In this document: in pieces, positions 21,775 to 34,040 of the stretch
Layout: every line of letters begins with the position of its first letter
How positions within the stretch are numbered: the stretch's first letter is position 1
DNA from: Chaetoderma sp. LZ-2023a
Lineage: Eukaryota > Mollusca > Caudofoveata > Chaetodermatida > Chaetodermatidae
Reading direction: 5' to 3'
NCBI GenBank assembly: GCA_034401795.1
Contig: CM067373.1
Span: 41,423,781-41,487,780 of the forward strand
Length of the DNA stretch: 64,000 bases
Made by a program: the position numbers and the translations under genes
The notes under the pieces: generated by a model
What the model was told of the DNA's origin: nothing
The model's input: the letters and a program-made list of their open reading frames with translations, nothing else
Databases searched by the model: none

Positions 21775-24395
21775 CCAAAATTGCTCTATGCAAAAGGAAT
21801 TATGGAAACGGTAGAAACATTTTATCAGATGTTATATAAATCTGATAATAGTAAATATATAAAGTCATCTGAGATGCTAGCCAATGTCAAAAATGCATTC
21901 TCAAAATCGAGCACGGAATTCTGTGAGCTCCCATTAACACTAGCTGATCTGACCACTTCTCTAAGACATGAACGGCGGCAAAGCTCCAGGAGGTGATGGA
22001 CTTAGCGTGGAATTCTACCAGACATTTTGGCATCTCATTGGGTCAGAGTTTATTCAAGTAATAAATGAAATTTTCTCACATGGTAGACTCCCTTCTACCA
22101 TGTCGCAAGCATATGTTCAACTTATATTCAAGAAAGGAAATCGACAGAGCCTAGAAAATTACGGACCCATCTCGCTCCTCTGTGTCGATTATAAGATTAT
22201 TTCTAAAGCGCTTGCTAAAAAACTTGCTAGTGTTCTGGATGAAGTTATCCATACCGATCAAACTTGCTCTATATTCCAGGCCGCTCTATCTTGACCAATA
22301 CATTTTTAATTAGAGACATTATACAATTGGTTGAGAAAGGTAATGCCCCAGGAGCCATTATAGGTTCAGACATCGAAAAGGCGTTTGATCGATTAGAATG
22401 GGAGTTTATGTTTAAATCACTCAGTCACATTGGTTTGGGACCAAATTTCATAAAATGGATCCGAATTCTATATGGCAATATTAGCAGCAAATACCTCGTA
22501 AACAATTTTAAAAGTCAGCCCATTATTTTAGAGTGTGGTGTGCGTCAAGGGGGTTTATTATCTCCCGTGTTATTCGTCATAGCAATGGCGGCATTGGGAG
22601 CAACCCTCAGGGAGGACCCACTTTTTCATGGTATAGATATTCATGGTGTAAATCGGCCCATAAAGGTGTCTCAATATTCCATATGACACAACTGTCTTTG
22701 CGGGAACCAATGCTGATTTTAAAAGGCTTGACACGATTTTATTGGATTTTCACATGGCCTCTGGCAAGCAGTTAAACAAAGCTAAATCAGTTGGATTATT
22801 TCTGGGTCAGTGGAAGAGTAGGTGTGATAAGCCAATGGACATCCGATGGACAAATGAATCAATTAAGATTCTAGGTATTCACTTCAGTAGAGAGGGTGAA
22901 GAGAACCTTAACTGGGAAGAGAGAAAAGCTAAAATGAAGAAAACCTGTAATGTGTGGAGGCATCGGCATTTAACTATTTTCGGCAGAACCTTGATTATAA
23001 ATACCTTAATACTTTTAAAGTTATGGTATACAGCCTCTGTTATATATATGCCCAAACATGTCGAATGTGAAATAAATAGAATGGTCCGAGAATTTTTATG
23101 GGAAGGTGAGGCATGTCTTGTATCACAGGATGTTTGCATGAATGATTTAATTCATGGCGGGCTTAATCTTGTAGATGTTAGAATGAAGAGCATGTCATTG
23201 CATTTCAAATTTTTTAATGCATTACTTCATTCTGATATTCAGTGGGCAAATGTATCAAGGTCGTTAATAGAAAGCTTCATAAAGCCTTTCTCAACCAAAA
23301 GCTTTTTTTTGTGCCAAAAATCCGGCCCCCCCCCCTCCAATTATACGCAAGTCCCTCCGCATTTTCTCGAGCTAAAAACTGGTTTTGATGCATTTTTTAA
23401 AGTTGACGATGTACCACTATACTGGGAAAATGTTTTACAATTGGAAAAGCTATGTACTATCCTCAATGGCAGGGAAAGGCATTAAATATGTATGTGACAT
23501 TGTTGACCCTATTCGGAGGGAATGGAAATCATTGACTGAGATTTGCTATGTTCCTGCTCTTCGACCAATAGATGCTACGCGTCTGTTAGCTCGCATACAA
23601 GAAGCTATACCGAAAGCTTGGTTCTCTCTATACAGTGCCGATCTTACTGATGAAGAAGCTGAACTAAAATTCATCAGTAATGATAAGGAATTTTCCTGCA
23701 GAATGGCGGTAAGCAGCTGGTATAAGCTCCTTAGGGAACTACATGCTATACCTTCAAGAGCTATTTATGCATGGGAGCAGCATGGTTATAATATTCCGAA
23801 CTGGGAGATAATATGGAAAAACATACATTTACCGAATATTCCCAATCAGGCAAGAGATATAGTTTGGAGACTAATACACAGAAAACTTTGGGTTAAACAT
23901 CTCATGACAAAAGCAAAACTGTGTGCTGAAGATGATAATAAGTGCGTTTTCTGTGTAAGCTCTGAGGAAACATTGGTACATCTATTCGTTGAATGCCATG
24001 TTGTAGTTCAGTTCTGGGTATATGTAAGTAGGATTTTATCAGATCTCGGTGTTCCTACATCGGAGATAACACCACACAATATTTTATTTCATGACCTTGC
24101 AAATGAGTCACTACAAATGAATAATAAAGTTATTGTGTTAGTCTGCTGAAGCATCGGAATTTGGAGCATTTGGAAACATCGCTGCTCCGTAGTGCATGAT
24201 GCAAATGCTACTCTCACACACGATCATTTAAAATGTTTAAATGGGATATTTTATGCGTTATTGTCACATTGTGTTAGAGGCGAATGCCATAAGTATATTA
24301 AAAAACAAAGTCGAAAAACGTTTAAAAGAATATGGTGCAGAAGTAGATTAATATCATTTGAAAATGACAATCTGTCCATCAAAACACTGCCGTGA
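20522..24395 (+). pseudogene. Tx1-type LINE ORF2 (endonuclease, reverse transcriptase, zf-RVT), broken
   Basis: The N-terminal APE-type endonuclease is intact in one 430-codon frame: CTLNCRGLND, VLQETKL, VSIYAPA, GGDFNCVMD, SRIDRIYI and RFSDHDMF. The Tx1 linker GPGFWKINNSLL and DGEKPTKYLYGIE follow. A (AAC)n tract then shifts the frame. The reverse transcriptase resumes with GGKAPGGDGLSVEFYQTFW, GRSILTNT, DIEKAFDRLEWEFM and VRQGGLLSPVLF. Its YADD box is destroyed: the frame reads QYSI and then, after a frameshift, YDTTVFAG near 22670. The C-terminal part has WRLIHRKLWVKHLMTKAKLC and CVFC...HLFVECHVVVQFW, the zf-RVT Cys/His motif. At least six frame breaks occur. Domain order and motifs fit the Tx1 clade of the L1 group well. 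Confidence 0.87.
21731..21775 (+). repeat. (AAC)15 microsatellite inside LINE ORF2
   Basis: Fifteen AAC triplets lie between the Tx1 linker and the RT domain and would encode an Asn run. The LINE frame changes directly after it. This is a later expansion, not a protein feature of the family. Confidence 0.9.
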
Positions 24396-25100
24396 TTATT
24401 TAACCTTTCATTTAATGTGCCGAATACGTAAATATTTTAACACTTATATTACATCCTTGTCAATTTGTGTATAATTTAATGTTGATTATGGAAGTATATT
24501 TTTAAGAATAAATTTTTAATTTAGATTTACCATTTGGTAGGAAATCGTTTGAATGGAGGCTGTTGCAGCCTGACGTAACTGCCGCTTCCAGTCATTCGGT
24601 TTCAAAATTATCAGTTGTCTGTTATTTGTTTTGGACAGAGCAAAATGCACTGTAAAATTCTGGCCTAAAATCATCCTATGTTTATGAATTACAAACGATC
24701 CAGTATTATATTTTGGAACCACCTTATCATTGTAGCTAAGATCTTTATAAAATAGCAGCGAGTTTTGTCATTGTTTAACAATGTACAATCCCGGATAATT
24801 TTAGAATCTCTCTCAAAAAGTAAAGAGAAATATTTAAATGCCACAGAGATATTACTATTGCGCACCGCGCTGCTGACAAAGTGTTTGCGTTTAAATGCTC
24901 GCGCTTTGTTGGCTATATAAAAGATTACCCGGGCCTATTCAGAATAGAGCATACTAGATGTTTAATTTGATCAAAATAATGAACGTATGGCATTTATTTT
25001 ATTAGTATATACTTACTTTGACAGAACAGATATTTCAAAAATACTATTAGGACGAAAAGACTGACAAATATGTAATTAGATTTTTAATGTTAATTAACAT
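24396..25100. other. LINE 3' flank and AT-rich DNA, with a faint repeat trace
   Basis: Around 24545-24615 there are GGAGGCTGTTGCAGCCTGACG and ATTCGGTTTCAAAATTATCAG, which recall the hairpin family but are too diverged to be sure. No gene seen. Confidence 0.35.
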
Positions 25101-25300
25101 TTAATCCTTTGAACCCAGACTTCCACAAATCTTACATTCTGGACAATCGTACGTGTAAGCTGTTGGATGTTTTGAAACTGTTTGGACTGGAACCCATTGC
25201 TGCCATATACCGGAACGACTCCCAGTTAAATGTATTTCAAAATATTCAACAGAATATTTATATTTATTAAAATAAAAATGATTTCTTTCGTATTTGTCCC
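25101..25300 (-). repeat. Hairpin-bearing dispersed repeat, copy E (inverted, diverged)
   Basis: The palindrome at 25165-25249 has arms GGATGTTTTGAAACTGTTTG and ATGTATTTCAAAATATTCAAC around a loop with ATTGCTGCCATATACCGG. The flanks AAGCTG(TTG) and ACAGAATATTTATATTTATT match copy D. This copy lies 11 kb from the main cluster. Confidence 0.55.
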
Positions 25301-25530
25301 TTGGAGTTCAAAGAGTTAAATATGTATATTTATTGAGCAGCAATTTTGAAGTATTTTATTATACTGTAAGACAGATGAATTTTTGAAAGGTTTTTCCTTT
25401 TCACTTGTCGTTTATTTACTGTTTGTATACTGTATGATTTGTAGGTCAGTCTTTTATATATTTTTGGATATGAAAGGTTTTCCGCACGATCCATTGATCG
25501 TGTTATCAATAAAAAAAACCGAAAAGAAAA

Positions 25531-25765
<235 letters not shown>

Positions 25766-25821
25766 TCAGTCGATTTTTACTATGTCAGTGAGTTTAAGTA
25801 ATGTTTTGTCCCTCTGCTGGC

Positions 25822-28677
25822 CTAGAAAATAGTTGGATTCTCTTTTTTTTGGAGACTGAATTTTGGATATTCTGTTTTTGTAGGTGTTAGTCCAAACAGC
25901 ATTTCAGTAAGTGAGGTGCGGGGGAACAAGGTATTGTACAGTGTGTTAACTGTGTCATGTGTCATATATGGTTTTAGTCTTTGGATGACACCTATTCCTC
26001 TTGCTACTTTTGCAGTAACTGTTTCAATTTGTTTGGCCCAGGTAAAGTTTTTATCTAAATATACTCCTAGGAACTTTGCATAAGGGGCCTCTTCAATTTC
26101 CTTATTGCTAATGTACAACTTTGGAACCTCTTTATTTATTAATTCTCTAGATTTTGAAAATAACATATAGTTTGTTTTATCCACATTTGGTGATAATTTA
26201 TTTAATGAAAACCAGTTAGTAATTTCTTCCATTTCCTTGTTTACATTTTTATATAATGTAACTATGCCTTCGTCAGAGCAAAAGGCATTGGTGTCATCAG
26301 CAAATAGTATTAGTGACATGTGTTTGCATATGTTAGGCAGATCGTTCATAAACGAGAGGAACAGCAGAGGACCAATGATGGACCCCTGAGGAACACCGCA
26401 AGTTAGTCTCCTGTATTCAGAGCAAGTTGCATTGAATTGCTCACATTGCGCTCTGTCACTTAGATAGCTTTCAAACCAGATGAGTGCACTTCCTCGGATT
26501 CTGTAATAGGCAAGTTTTTCTAGTAGGATTTTATGATTGATAGTGTCGAAAGCTTTTGAAAGGTTAAAAAATGCCTATTATGTGCTTTTTCTTTTCAATT
26601 GAGTCTATTATTTTTTTCTGTCATTTCAATTAGTGCTAACATTGCTGAATATTTTTCATGGAATCAGTATTGTGATGTATAGAGGATTGACTTTTTATCT
26701 AAGTAGCTGGTAAACCAATTGTACATAAGTCGTTCCATTAATTTGGAGAAAAGTGGAAGTATTGAGACAGGTCTGTAGTTTGTGAAGTTAGATGAATCCC
26801 TTGCTTTGTATATAGGTGTTACTCGTGCTGCTTTTAATTTTGATGGAAATATGCCTTGAGTGAAAAGATAAGTCACAGATGTGGTTAAGGGGTATTAGTA
26901 GCGCTAGCGTGCAGTGTTTGAAAATACTCCACTGGAAACCATCCAAGCAAGCACTTTTTGCAGGGTTTAGATTGTTAAGAATGCTAAAAATTTCTTCATT
27001 TGTTACTGGGTTAGCGCAAAAAGAGGATTGATAGTCGCCTGTGAGATAATCACTATATTTATTAGAGGATGCTGATTTGATTTTATCTGAAAGTGTTGGA
27101 CCTATATAAACAAAATAGTCATTGAACCCTGTTGCAATTTCTAAATCATCGGTTATTATCTTGTTATTATAAAGAAATTGTGTTTGTTGCACTTTGCGGT
27201 TATTTTTATTCAAAAGTGATTTAATTATTTTCCATGTTTCATTTATGTCATTCTTGCATAGTTCAAATTTGTTATGGTAGTAAGGTTTTTTTGCTGTTTT
27301 GATTATTTGGTTCAACTTGTTTCTGTATTTCTTGAATTTCAGTTCGTTGTGCTTTGTTTGACATTTGATAAACGTCAAATAAAGTTTATGGTTTTTTTAT
27401 GACAGGCAGCTATCAGTCCAGATGTTATCCATGGCTTAGTCGGGTTCTGTTTAAATTTCTTCTTTTCTTTCATGGGAAAGCTGTTTTCGAAGATGTGCGT
27501 GCACGTTTCGTGGAACATGGTGTAAGCATTTTCGCAACACTGTATGTCTATGACTGCATGCCAATCTACCTCAGACATGTGTTTTTTAAATTGTTCATTA
27601 TTGACCTGATTTATTTCTCTGCACTTAATTTTTTCACATTTGAATGGCTTTGTGCAGGTCAGCTGTCAAATTGGTAGGTGGTATGATGTGTCAGTAACGA
27701 GAATTCCAACCTCTGATTTATTACTGAAATTAATGTTGTTACTGAATGAGCATTTAGTAAGTTTATAAAGTTTTGTGTATGAAAGAAAGTTTGTCTCATC
27801 AGGTCAATATTGTAGTCACCCATGAGGTAGGCAGTTTTGCTTTCCTTTTGAATAGTTTCCAAGGTTTTCCTAATAGTTCAATAAGATGTTCCTTATCGCC
27901 TTTAGGTGATTTTTAAATTGTACCTACAATTTTGTTTTTTTTCCTTTCGGTGTTTGAATTTCGATAAACATTGTTTGAATATGTTCTTCAATATTAGAAA
28001 GGTCATCTCGCTCAATGAATTGGATATTTTCTTTAACATACATGCCTACACCACCTCCCCTATCCGTGGTTTTGTGCTTTTCAACAAATGTGTAGTTCTT
28101 TATATTAATAAGGTTAGTAGGTGAATTTGCGTGTATAAATGTCTCTGTAATTCCAATAATTCAAAATTCATGTGCACTCATATCTAGGAGACGATCTAAC
28201 TTGTTGATGTCCCCATGAGAGATTGCATGTTGATAAATACAAGTGAGAAGGCTATGTGTTCTTTGTTTCCTATTAGGTTGTCATTGAATTTTTTGGGAGG
28301 AGGTATTCACAGGTTGGTGTGGATATATTTAGATCATTTCTAGTGTCATCATGGTTAAATTGGGATAGGATTAATTCGAATGGGTTTAGAGTGGCTTTTT
28401 GTCGTCAGTAGCTTCAGTGGTAGTAGGGTTATAGGGTGGATTTAGAAATGCCAGTGTGAAGTCTGTATTGTCATTGCAATGATTGTAAGGGATAAGTGAC
28501 TTGTTGTAGTTGCCACACCAGCCAGCAGGTGTCATCAGCTTCGAGGTTGCGGTAGTCAGATGTTGTTAGTTTGGAGCAACTTAATTGAATCCATGTGCTA
28601 CATAAGTCACATAGTAGTGCTCTCTGATTATTCTTAGCAGGTTTCCTACAGGATGAGCAAGGGAATTTAGCGGGCAT
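25822..28677 (-). pseudogene. CR1/L2-like LINE, PHD-type finger to reverse transcriptase, broken
   Basis: Read from 28677 downwards. It starts with a PHD-like Cys cluster (CSSCRKPAKNNQRALLCDLC, then CSTWIQLSC). Endonuclease traces follow (LMGDYNIDLMRQ near 27830), then a linker (KPWITSGLI; YYHNKFELCKNDINETWKII). The reverse transcriptase has NLNPAKSACLDGF, ARVTPIYKARD, NYRPVSILPLFSKLMERLMY, an F..SKAFDTINHKIL-like stretch and VPQGSIIGPLLF. Next come NDLP and the catalytic FADDTNAFCSD, then LSPNVDKTNYMLF and the C-terminal thumb region KFLGVYLDKNFTWAKQI. Several frameshifts and stops separate the pieces. Known CR1/L2-group elements in marine animals have a PHD-like finger before EN-RT, which fits. 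The last part near 25830-25930 is frameshifted and the 3' UTR was not recognised. Confidence 0.78.
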
Positions 28678-28799
28678 GGGTCAGGTTAGTGAGAATATGG
28701 ACAGGGAGGAAATAAGGCAAGAGAACTACTGAAGAGAGGGTTATTGGGGTCATTTGGAGGACTGAATAGATTTCTCTATTTGGCTGTAATATTGGGTAT

Positions 28800-29922
28800 T
28801 ATCACGATTTAATTATATATAACCCCATCTGACCAGTGTTAGAGCACAGGCCTGTGGCTATAAATTACCTACCTGACGGAGTAACTTGCCACTGCAAAAT
28901 ATTTGCAGATGACACAAAGATATATGGCAACACAGCTACCAGTAAGATGGTGGTAATTCCATTATGGTTCGCAAGTTCTGATGTCAGAATTTCTAACTCT
29001 TGTCAGCTTGCCAAGAATAGATAATGGCCCAAGTGACCTTATTGCCTTACACCTATCTGTTGACACCTTCTTACATGGATTTTGGAGAGAAACTCTCTGC
29101 TGCACTTCTCCACTTTCCAAATCACCTCTGTCAGCTTATTTCCTGGCATGAAAACACGCTTACCTTGTTATTCAAATCACTAGTCTGACCAATTTTGGAA
29201 TATTGTAACTGCATATGGTCACCTCGTTTTAAAAGACAATCTTGTATAATCGAAAGGGTCCAGCGCAGAGCCACTAAACTTGTTCCTCATTTGAGAAACT
29301 ACTGCTATACAGACAGGTTAAAGGCTTTGAACCTCATGACACTAAAATGCAGAAGGCTTAGAGGAGAGTTAATCGAAACATACAAATTTATCCATGATGA
29401 TTACAACATTGACAAAAACGCATTCTTTGACTGATCAAGTAACACACGTACTAGAGGTCACACAATCAAGCCCAACAATAAACGCAGCAGAAAAGAAATT
29501 CGTAGGCATTTTTTTACCGAACAAAATTATTAACACATGGAACTCACTCCCTTCTGTTGTGGTCGATGCACACACGCTCGGCGTGTTTAAATCAAAACTA
29601 GATATGCACATAAATGACATAATATACGATCATGCCATAACCAACTAATAGATATATAATAATAAGACAATCTAGAAATAAACCCAAATGCTAGGCGCAG
29701 AAGGGTGTAACCATGTGCATAGGTGGCACACCACAGCTGATGCGGGGATAACCCATCGGCCCCACAGCACCTCCAAAAGGCAACCAGGGGCTTGATTAAT
29801 GTCAATGAATAATGCCAACCAAACAAATAAACAATTGTAACTAAACAAAGTACAAGCACTAGTAATACAATACCAACACGGCTCCAAAAGCAATAACAAG
29901 GCAAGGGCTTATGCCTCGTAAA

Positions 29923-29956
<34 letters not shown>
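28800..29956 (+). mobile_element. 3' end of a CR1-like LINE with (ATG)n tail
   Basis: A 5'-truncated plus-strand LINE end. An RT fragment with YLPDGVTCHCKIFADDTKIY (28870-28935) is followed by ILEYCNCIWSPRFKRQ, ERVQRRATKLVPHLRNYCY and CRRLRGELIETYKFIHDDY. After a frameshift near 29430 it reads IINTWNSLPSVVVDAHTLG and stops at 29646. About 275 bases of 3' UTR end in (ATG)n at 29923-29956, the kind of simple-repeat tail seen in the CR1/L2 group. The tail abuts a different, minus-strand LINE piece. Confidence 0.75.
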
Positions 29957-30300
29957 CAGATTGGTCTCTTCAAGAATTGAGGAACTGTCGAGCATCAGCT
30001 GCACTATCTGGTTAGATCCCTCTTCGAGCATCTTGCCTATATCTTGCTCCTTGTTGAGCGCTGGTTGTAGGATACTATTAAGCTTGGATGTATAGTAGGA
30101 ACGCAAGTCGTCGTATGCTATGTAGCTCATGATCAGATGGTGTCTATCTTCGGCTTCTTCCTGACATATTGGACAACTTCGTTCCACCTTGTACTGATTA
30201 AATTGCGCTTGCAGTGTACAGGCACCAGTCAAGAATTTTGCCTTGATCGCTGTTTTTTCTACTTCCCTTGAATCCGAATATGATGACTCCTTCCCATATG
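29957..30300 (-). pseudogene. C-terminal Cys/His piece of an EN-RT LINE (same clade as 39.2-41.5 kb)
   Basis: The minus strand reads AIKAKFLTGACTLQAQFNQY, then ERSCPICQEEAEDRHHLIMS. It matches in order the plus-strand LINE at 41090-41230 (KKAKILTG..., CLLCHSAPEDRNHFITIC). The C-x2-C...EDRxH pattern is the C-terminal nucleic-acid-binding knuckle of that LINE. The reading runs into the (ATG)n tail of the neighbouring LINE, giving a false Ser run. Clade name uncertain; I-group/Nimb-like is my best guess. Confidence 0.6.
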
Positions 30301-31098
30301 GATTATGGATGGGTTAAAAAACTACAGGGACACTTTCTCCTCAATCTCCACACGCCACACTCCACATATGGTGACTATGGCCAATGGGGGTTTTCTGTTG
30401 AGATATCTTCCATAATGTACTTTTCATTGGACAGGATGAAGTCTTGTGTGTTGGGGTTGTCTTTGCCTCTGAAATGGGTCGGAAATGGCACACGTTGGTA
30501 GAGCTAAGTATCTATAATGGATTTTGTAGCCTTATGTTTTGGCCCCACATTGCTCAGGCTATCAACCCAATTTATTTCTGGGTGATTGAAGTCGCCCAAA
30601 ATAACAATGTGACTGTTCTTGGCGCCTGATGCCTCGAGGAGTAGTTCATATAGAATGGTGTTGTTTGCATCTGTTGCTGTTGGGTGATTGCTAGATGCAC
30701 CCAATAAGCTGACTGTCACCTTTATAAAGGTTAATGTTGTACCAAGTTGAGTCAGTATAGCTTTTATCACTGTTTAGGTGCACTTCTGAGGCCTGTAGTT
30801 CTTTTTTGTGTATAGAGCACCCTATCTTCGAAGGGTGTCAATTTTGTACCAGTAGTCATATCCAGTAATGTTGAACTCTTCTTGCTGTATGCTGAGAGAA
30901 GGATTTTTTGGCTTAATTTCTGTAAGACCAATTATATCAGGTGAGGCCTCCACTACACTAATTTGTAATTCTTGACGCTTGTTTAGTATAGAATCAAGGT
31001 TTGTATACATACACTTAAGATTAAGAATTTTGTTATGGTTTTCAGGGAGGGGTGGCATTTTGTCTGGAATATTTACAGAGTTGTCTGGTGTTTGTGTG
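30301..31098 (-). pseudogene. CR1-like LINE endonuclease fragment (3' part of a split LINE)
   Basis: APE-type endonuclease motifs appear in order on the minus strand: LNLKCMYTNLDSILNKRQEL, PDIIGLTEIKPKN, YDYWYKIDTLRR, VTVSLLGASSN, NSHIVILGDFNHPEINWVD and, in a further frame near 30370-30480, FILSNEKYIMEDI. Frameshifts near 30770-30820 and 30500. The gene start region (VNIPDKMPPLPENHNK) lies next to the solo LTR, and the matching ORF1 end lies on its other side at 33241-33630. The LTR therefore split one LINE. Confidence 0.7.
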
Positions 31099-33240
31099 TG
31101 TAGCTCTCAGGGGTACGTGCTGGTCCACCATATCGCTCCACTCCACCGCATTGCATAGCAGGATGCGCGGGAGGGCTGGTTAGCTGCGGTTCTTGGGGAT
31201 GCAGATCCTGTATCGCGTCTCTCCAGAAGGTACAAAGACCGGCTTCTAGGGCTGGTGGAATGTTCACATTCCAGTGGGGCCGTGCGACCATTGCCGCCGA
31301 GATTGAAACTCACAGTCTCATCCCAACTGTTGGTGTCACCGGTATGACAGCCCATTACCAATTTGGAAGTCTGGACAAGATGGTATAATTAAACAGTAAA
31401 AAATAATTCACTATGCAAACAATATCACTTATTTGACAGTAATGAGCAAATGATACAGTATATAGAGCTAACAGGTGCTGTGTTCGTCCTACGTTGTTTC
31501 GCCAAAGGTACCACACAGATCCTTAAATCCGCAGAGGTATCCCCGCAAGGGAGCATCGCAACGAGGCTACTTGGTAGTTTAATATAAACTAAATACACCC
31601 CTAACACACAAAACATTGTTGTTGCGAGAGGAAAGTGCCTCACATGGGCCTCCGTCACAGGAAAATTCCTTCAACGCTGAAGCGGAGGAAAAGAGCTGGA
31701 AAAAAGGGCCACTCTTTTGTTCAAACAAAAAGCTAAGTGCTGCTCAATCCTAGTGAAGCCATAATTAATGTGATGCACACTGGTTTACGTGAAGACGGGA
31801 TGAATGATTTCCGAAGAATTCACAAGCCACTGTCTTATGTAGGTCCAAAGATACTGTATTGGGAGTTGCCGCTTTATTTATGCGGGTCTTCTGCTACATT
31901 CTAAACTACCATTTGGTTATTAGATACAATTCCAAGCATTGGCAACAAGTGGCAGGGATTCCTACCTATCTTTAGACACATACATCTAACTGGCGAAGAT
32001 TCCCCGCTTCCCGAAGGTCACCCCCACCTAGCATTCACCTCAGAAAGATAGCGTGCGTACACATTACAGAGCACTAGCTCCCGAATCATATGATGATCTG
32101 GTCACCACCACCCCGCAACCATATGTAACATCACTATGACAGGTTTACAGTTCCCAAAAGCAATTTAGAAAGTGCCATATCTTTTATGGTGGAGAGTAAG
32201 AGATGGATATCCATCATCAGTGTCCTTCCCATGAGTGCGTTGTGGGTTCTAAGACCTCACCCAAACACTACAACGAATTGGATGCAGATCCACATCTCAT
32301 CCGTCACCTGTGTGCTAACGGAGCTAGTATTTAACCTATCCTTAGGGTTAAGTTTTCCGTTTTCCCAGAGATGCACTGCAGGCCGGTGTCACAATATAAT
32401 TAATTTCTGTTCGCAGTGCTCCCTACTTTGGTGGTGGGTGGGGGGGGGGAGTCTAACTAACTAGTATCCGAAGATACAGAGAGAGGTGTGTGTAAATTGA
32501 CACTTTAGTCATCACCGCTCGGAAACCTCCAATAGTTTCCCAGAGTCGGATCCTGCCAATGCGTCGATGGGGAATCCAAACAATTATTAAGCCTTTCGGC
32601 TGGTGGATCATGGAAAGAGACAATAACTCGATATTAATAAGAGGCCCTAAGGTAATTGGCCAATTTTACACACCCTAGCCGGTGTGTGGTGTTACATATC
32701 CACTACATCTGTAAAAGAGGTGCACTATGCATCTCTTGAGGAGGAATTGGCCCTAACCACTTTAAACCTATCCTATTGAGCTAAATAGCCAGGTTTAGTC
32801 AGGCTCGAGCGATTAGAGCATGAACAGCGACCTCAGTGTAAAACTGATGCTGGGAGAAATATAGTGATGCAGATATAATGTTGCTGTATAGTATTTCCTA
32901 GCGTACTGCGTCCTAGAGTTTTTATAAATAAACAAAACATATTAACTGGAATGGCTACTTGCCATATACACAACTAACTAATACAGTGCTAACAATATAT
33001 CACAGGTCATAGGTCCCTACGGTGCTGTTAGTTGAGAGCAACCACAGAACATAAAGATAATATTCACAATATAAACAGAAAGTATAAAATTGTGATCGGT
33101 GAGACCGGGAAGGTACCTATTAGTTATCAGTACCATTTGCGGAAATAATGAAATGTACAATAGTATAGCTACTTGAATACCTATTGGTCATCGGTACTGT
33201 AAGAGTTCATAAGTCACTGAAATTGAGGCCAGATGATCCA
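31099..33240 (-). repeat. Solo LTR of the gypsy-like family, inserted in a LINE
   Basis: It is 2,142 bp and homologous from end to end to the LTR at 1395-3654. On the minus strand it starts TGGAT and ends GCTACA. No gag, primer-binding site or pol lies beside it, so it is a solo LTR left by LTR-LTR recombination. Its flanks belong to one LINE (ORF1 end on one side, endonuclease start on the other). No clear 4-6 bp target duplication is visible (CACCA against CACAC on the minus strand). Confidence 0.75.
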
Positions 33241-34020
33241 TGGTGGCTTTTGTCTCCTTGTTGATTTAGGGTATTGTTTCGTTCATCTCTCAGTGTCCTT
33301 AGTTTTTTTCCGTTTGTCTCGCTGTTGGGGTGTCAGGTCCAGTCCTATAAAGATCTTGTTGAGGCTTGCTCGTACTGTGCGCATGAGCTTTCTGTTTTTT
33401 TAGATTGATTTTCTTTCAGAACTTTTGGGTATCTGCACTCTTAGATAGTTTCTTGTCCCTTCTTTGTCCTTTATTTCGATGATGTCTGGATGGAGGTGTT
33501 CGGCACATATTTTTTTCACTGTAAGTGAATCTGGATTTTTCATTTCTGTTATTGATGATTCTGTACTCTCAGGGAGATTAAAAAAACATCGAATTCTCTG
33601 TGCGCTCCTGATGATCAATGATTTCATGAATCAATGTCTCTGGCTCGATGGAATTGCTTGGAGGGGCTTGGCTGTGCCTTTCCGCTAGTTTATCTAATTT
33701 GAGACTAATTTTATCTATGGTTGCTTCCAGGGCGTGGTGTTTGTTCCGTTCCCCGGGATATCTAGATTGGTCTCCAACCTGTCTTGTCTGCTACTAAGGA
33801 TCTGGATCTGGTTTATTATCTTTTTCGCGCCCCCCCCCCCACCCCCACCGCCTACCCACCCCCATCCCCACACACCCGTTTGCAATGGTTGCAGAACCAG
33901 CTTATGTGCTTTTTACTATTTCAAGCATTTTTATCAATCTATATTTACCATAAGAATCTCGGGTCAAATACTATAGCTGACTTATTACTGTTGTTATTAA
34001 TATTATTATGATTATCAAGT
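33241..34020 (-). pseudogene. CR1-like LINE ORF1 C-terminal fragment (5' part of the split LINE)
   Basis: The minus strand reads a basic, ORF1-like end: IRSAQRIRCFFNLPE, VKKICAEHLHPDIIEIKDKE, NYLRVQIPKSS, and after a frameshift TVRASLNKIFIGLDLTPQQR and LRDERNNTLNQQGDKSH. The LTPQQR...LRDER pattern is common in ORF1 proteins just upstream of EN-RT in CR1/Jockey-type LINEs. A C-rich low-complexity run lies at 33829-33870. Confidence 0.55.
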
Positions 34021-34040
34021 TGTTATGTGATGCGACTGTG

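Noticed and set aside
31085-31105. Target-site duplication of the solo LTR
   Set aside because: The candidate five bases on the two sides (CACCA and CACAC on the minus strand) match poorly, so no duplication is claimed.
33820-33875. C-rich run as a possible quadruplex or regulatory site
   Set aside because: Simple low-complexity sequence in a dead LINE with nothing nearby to regulate.
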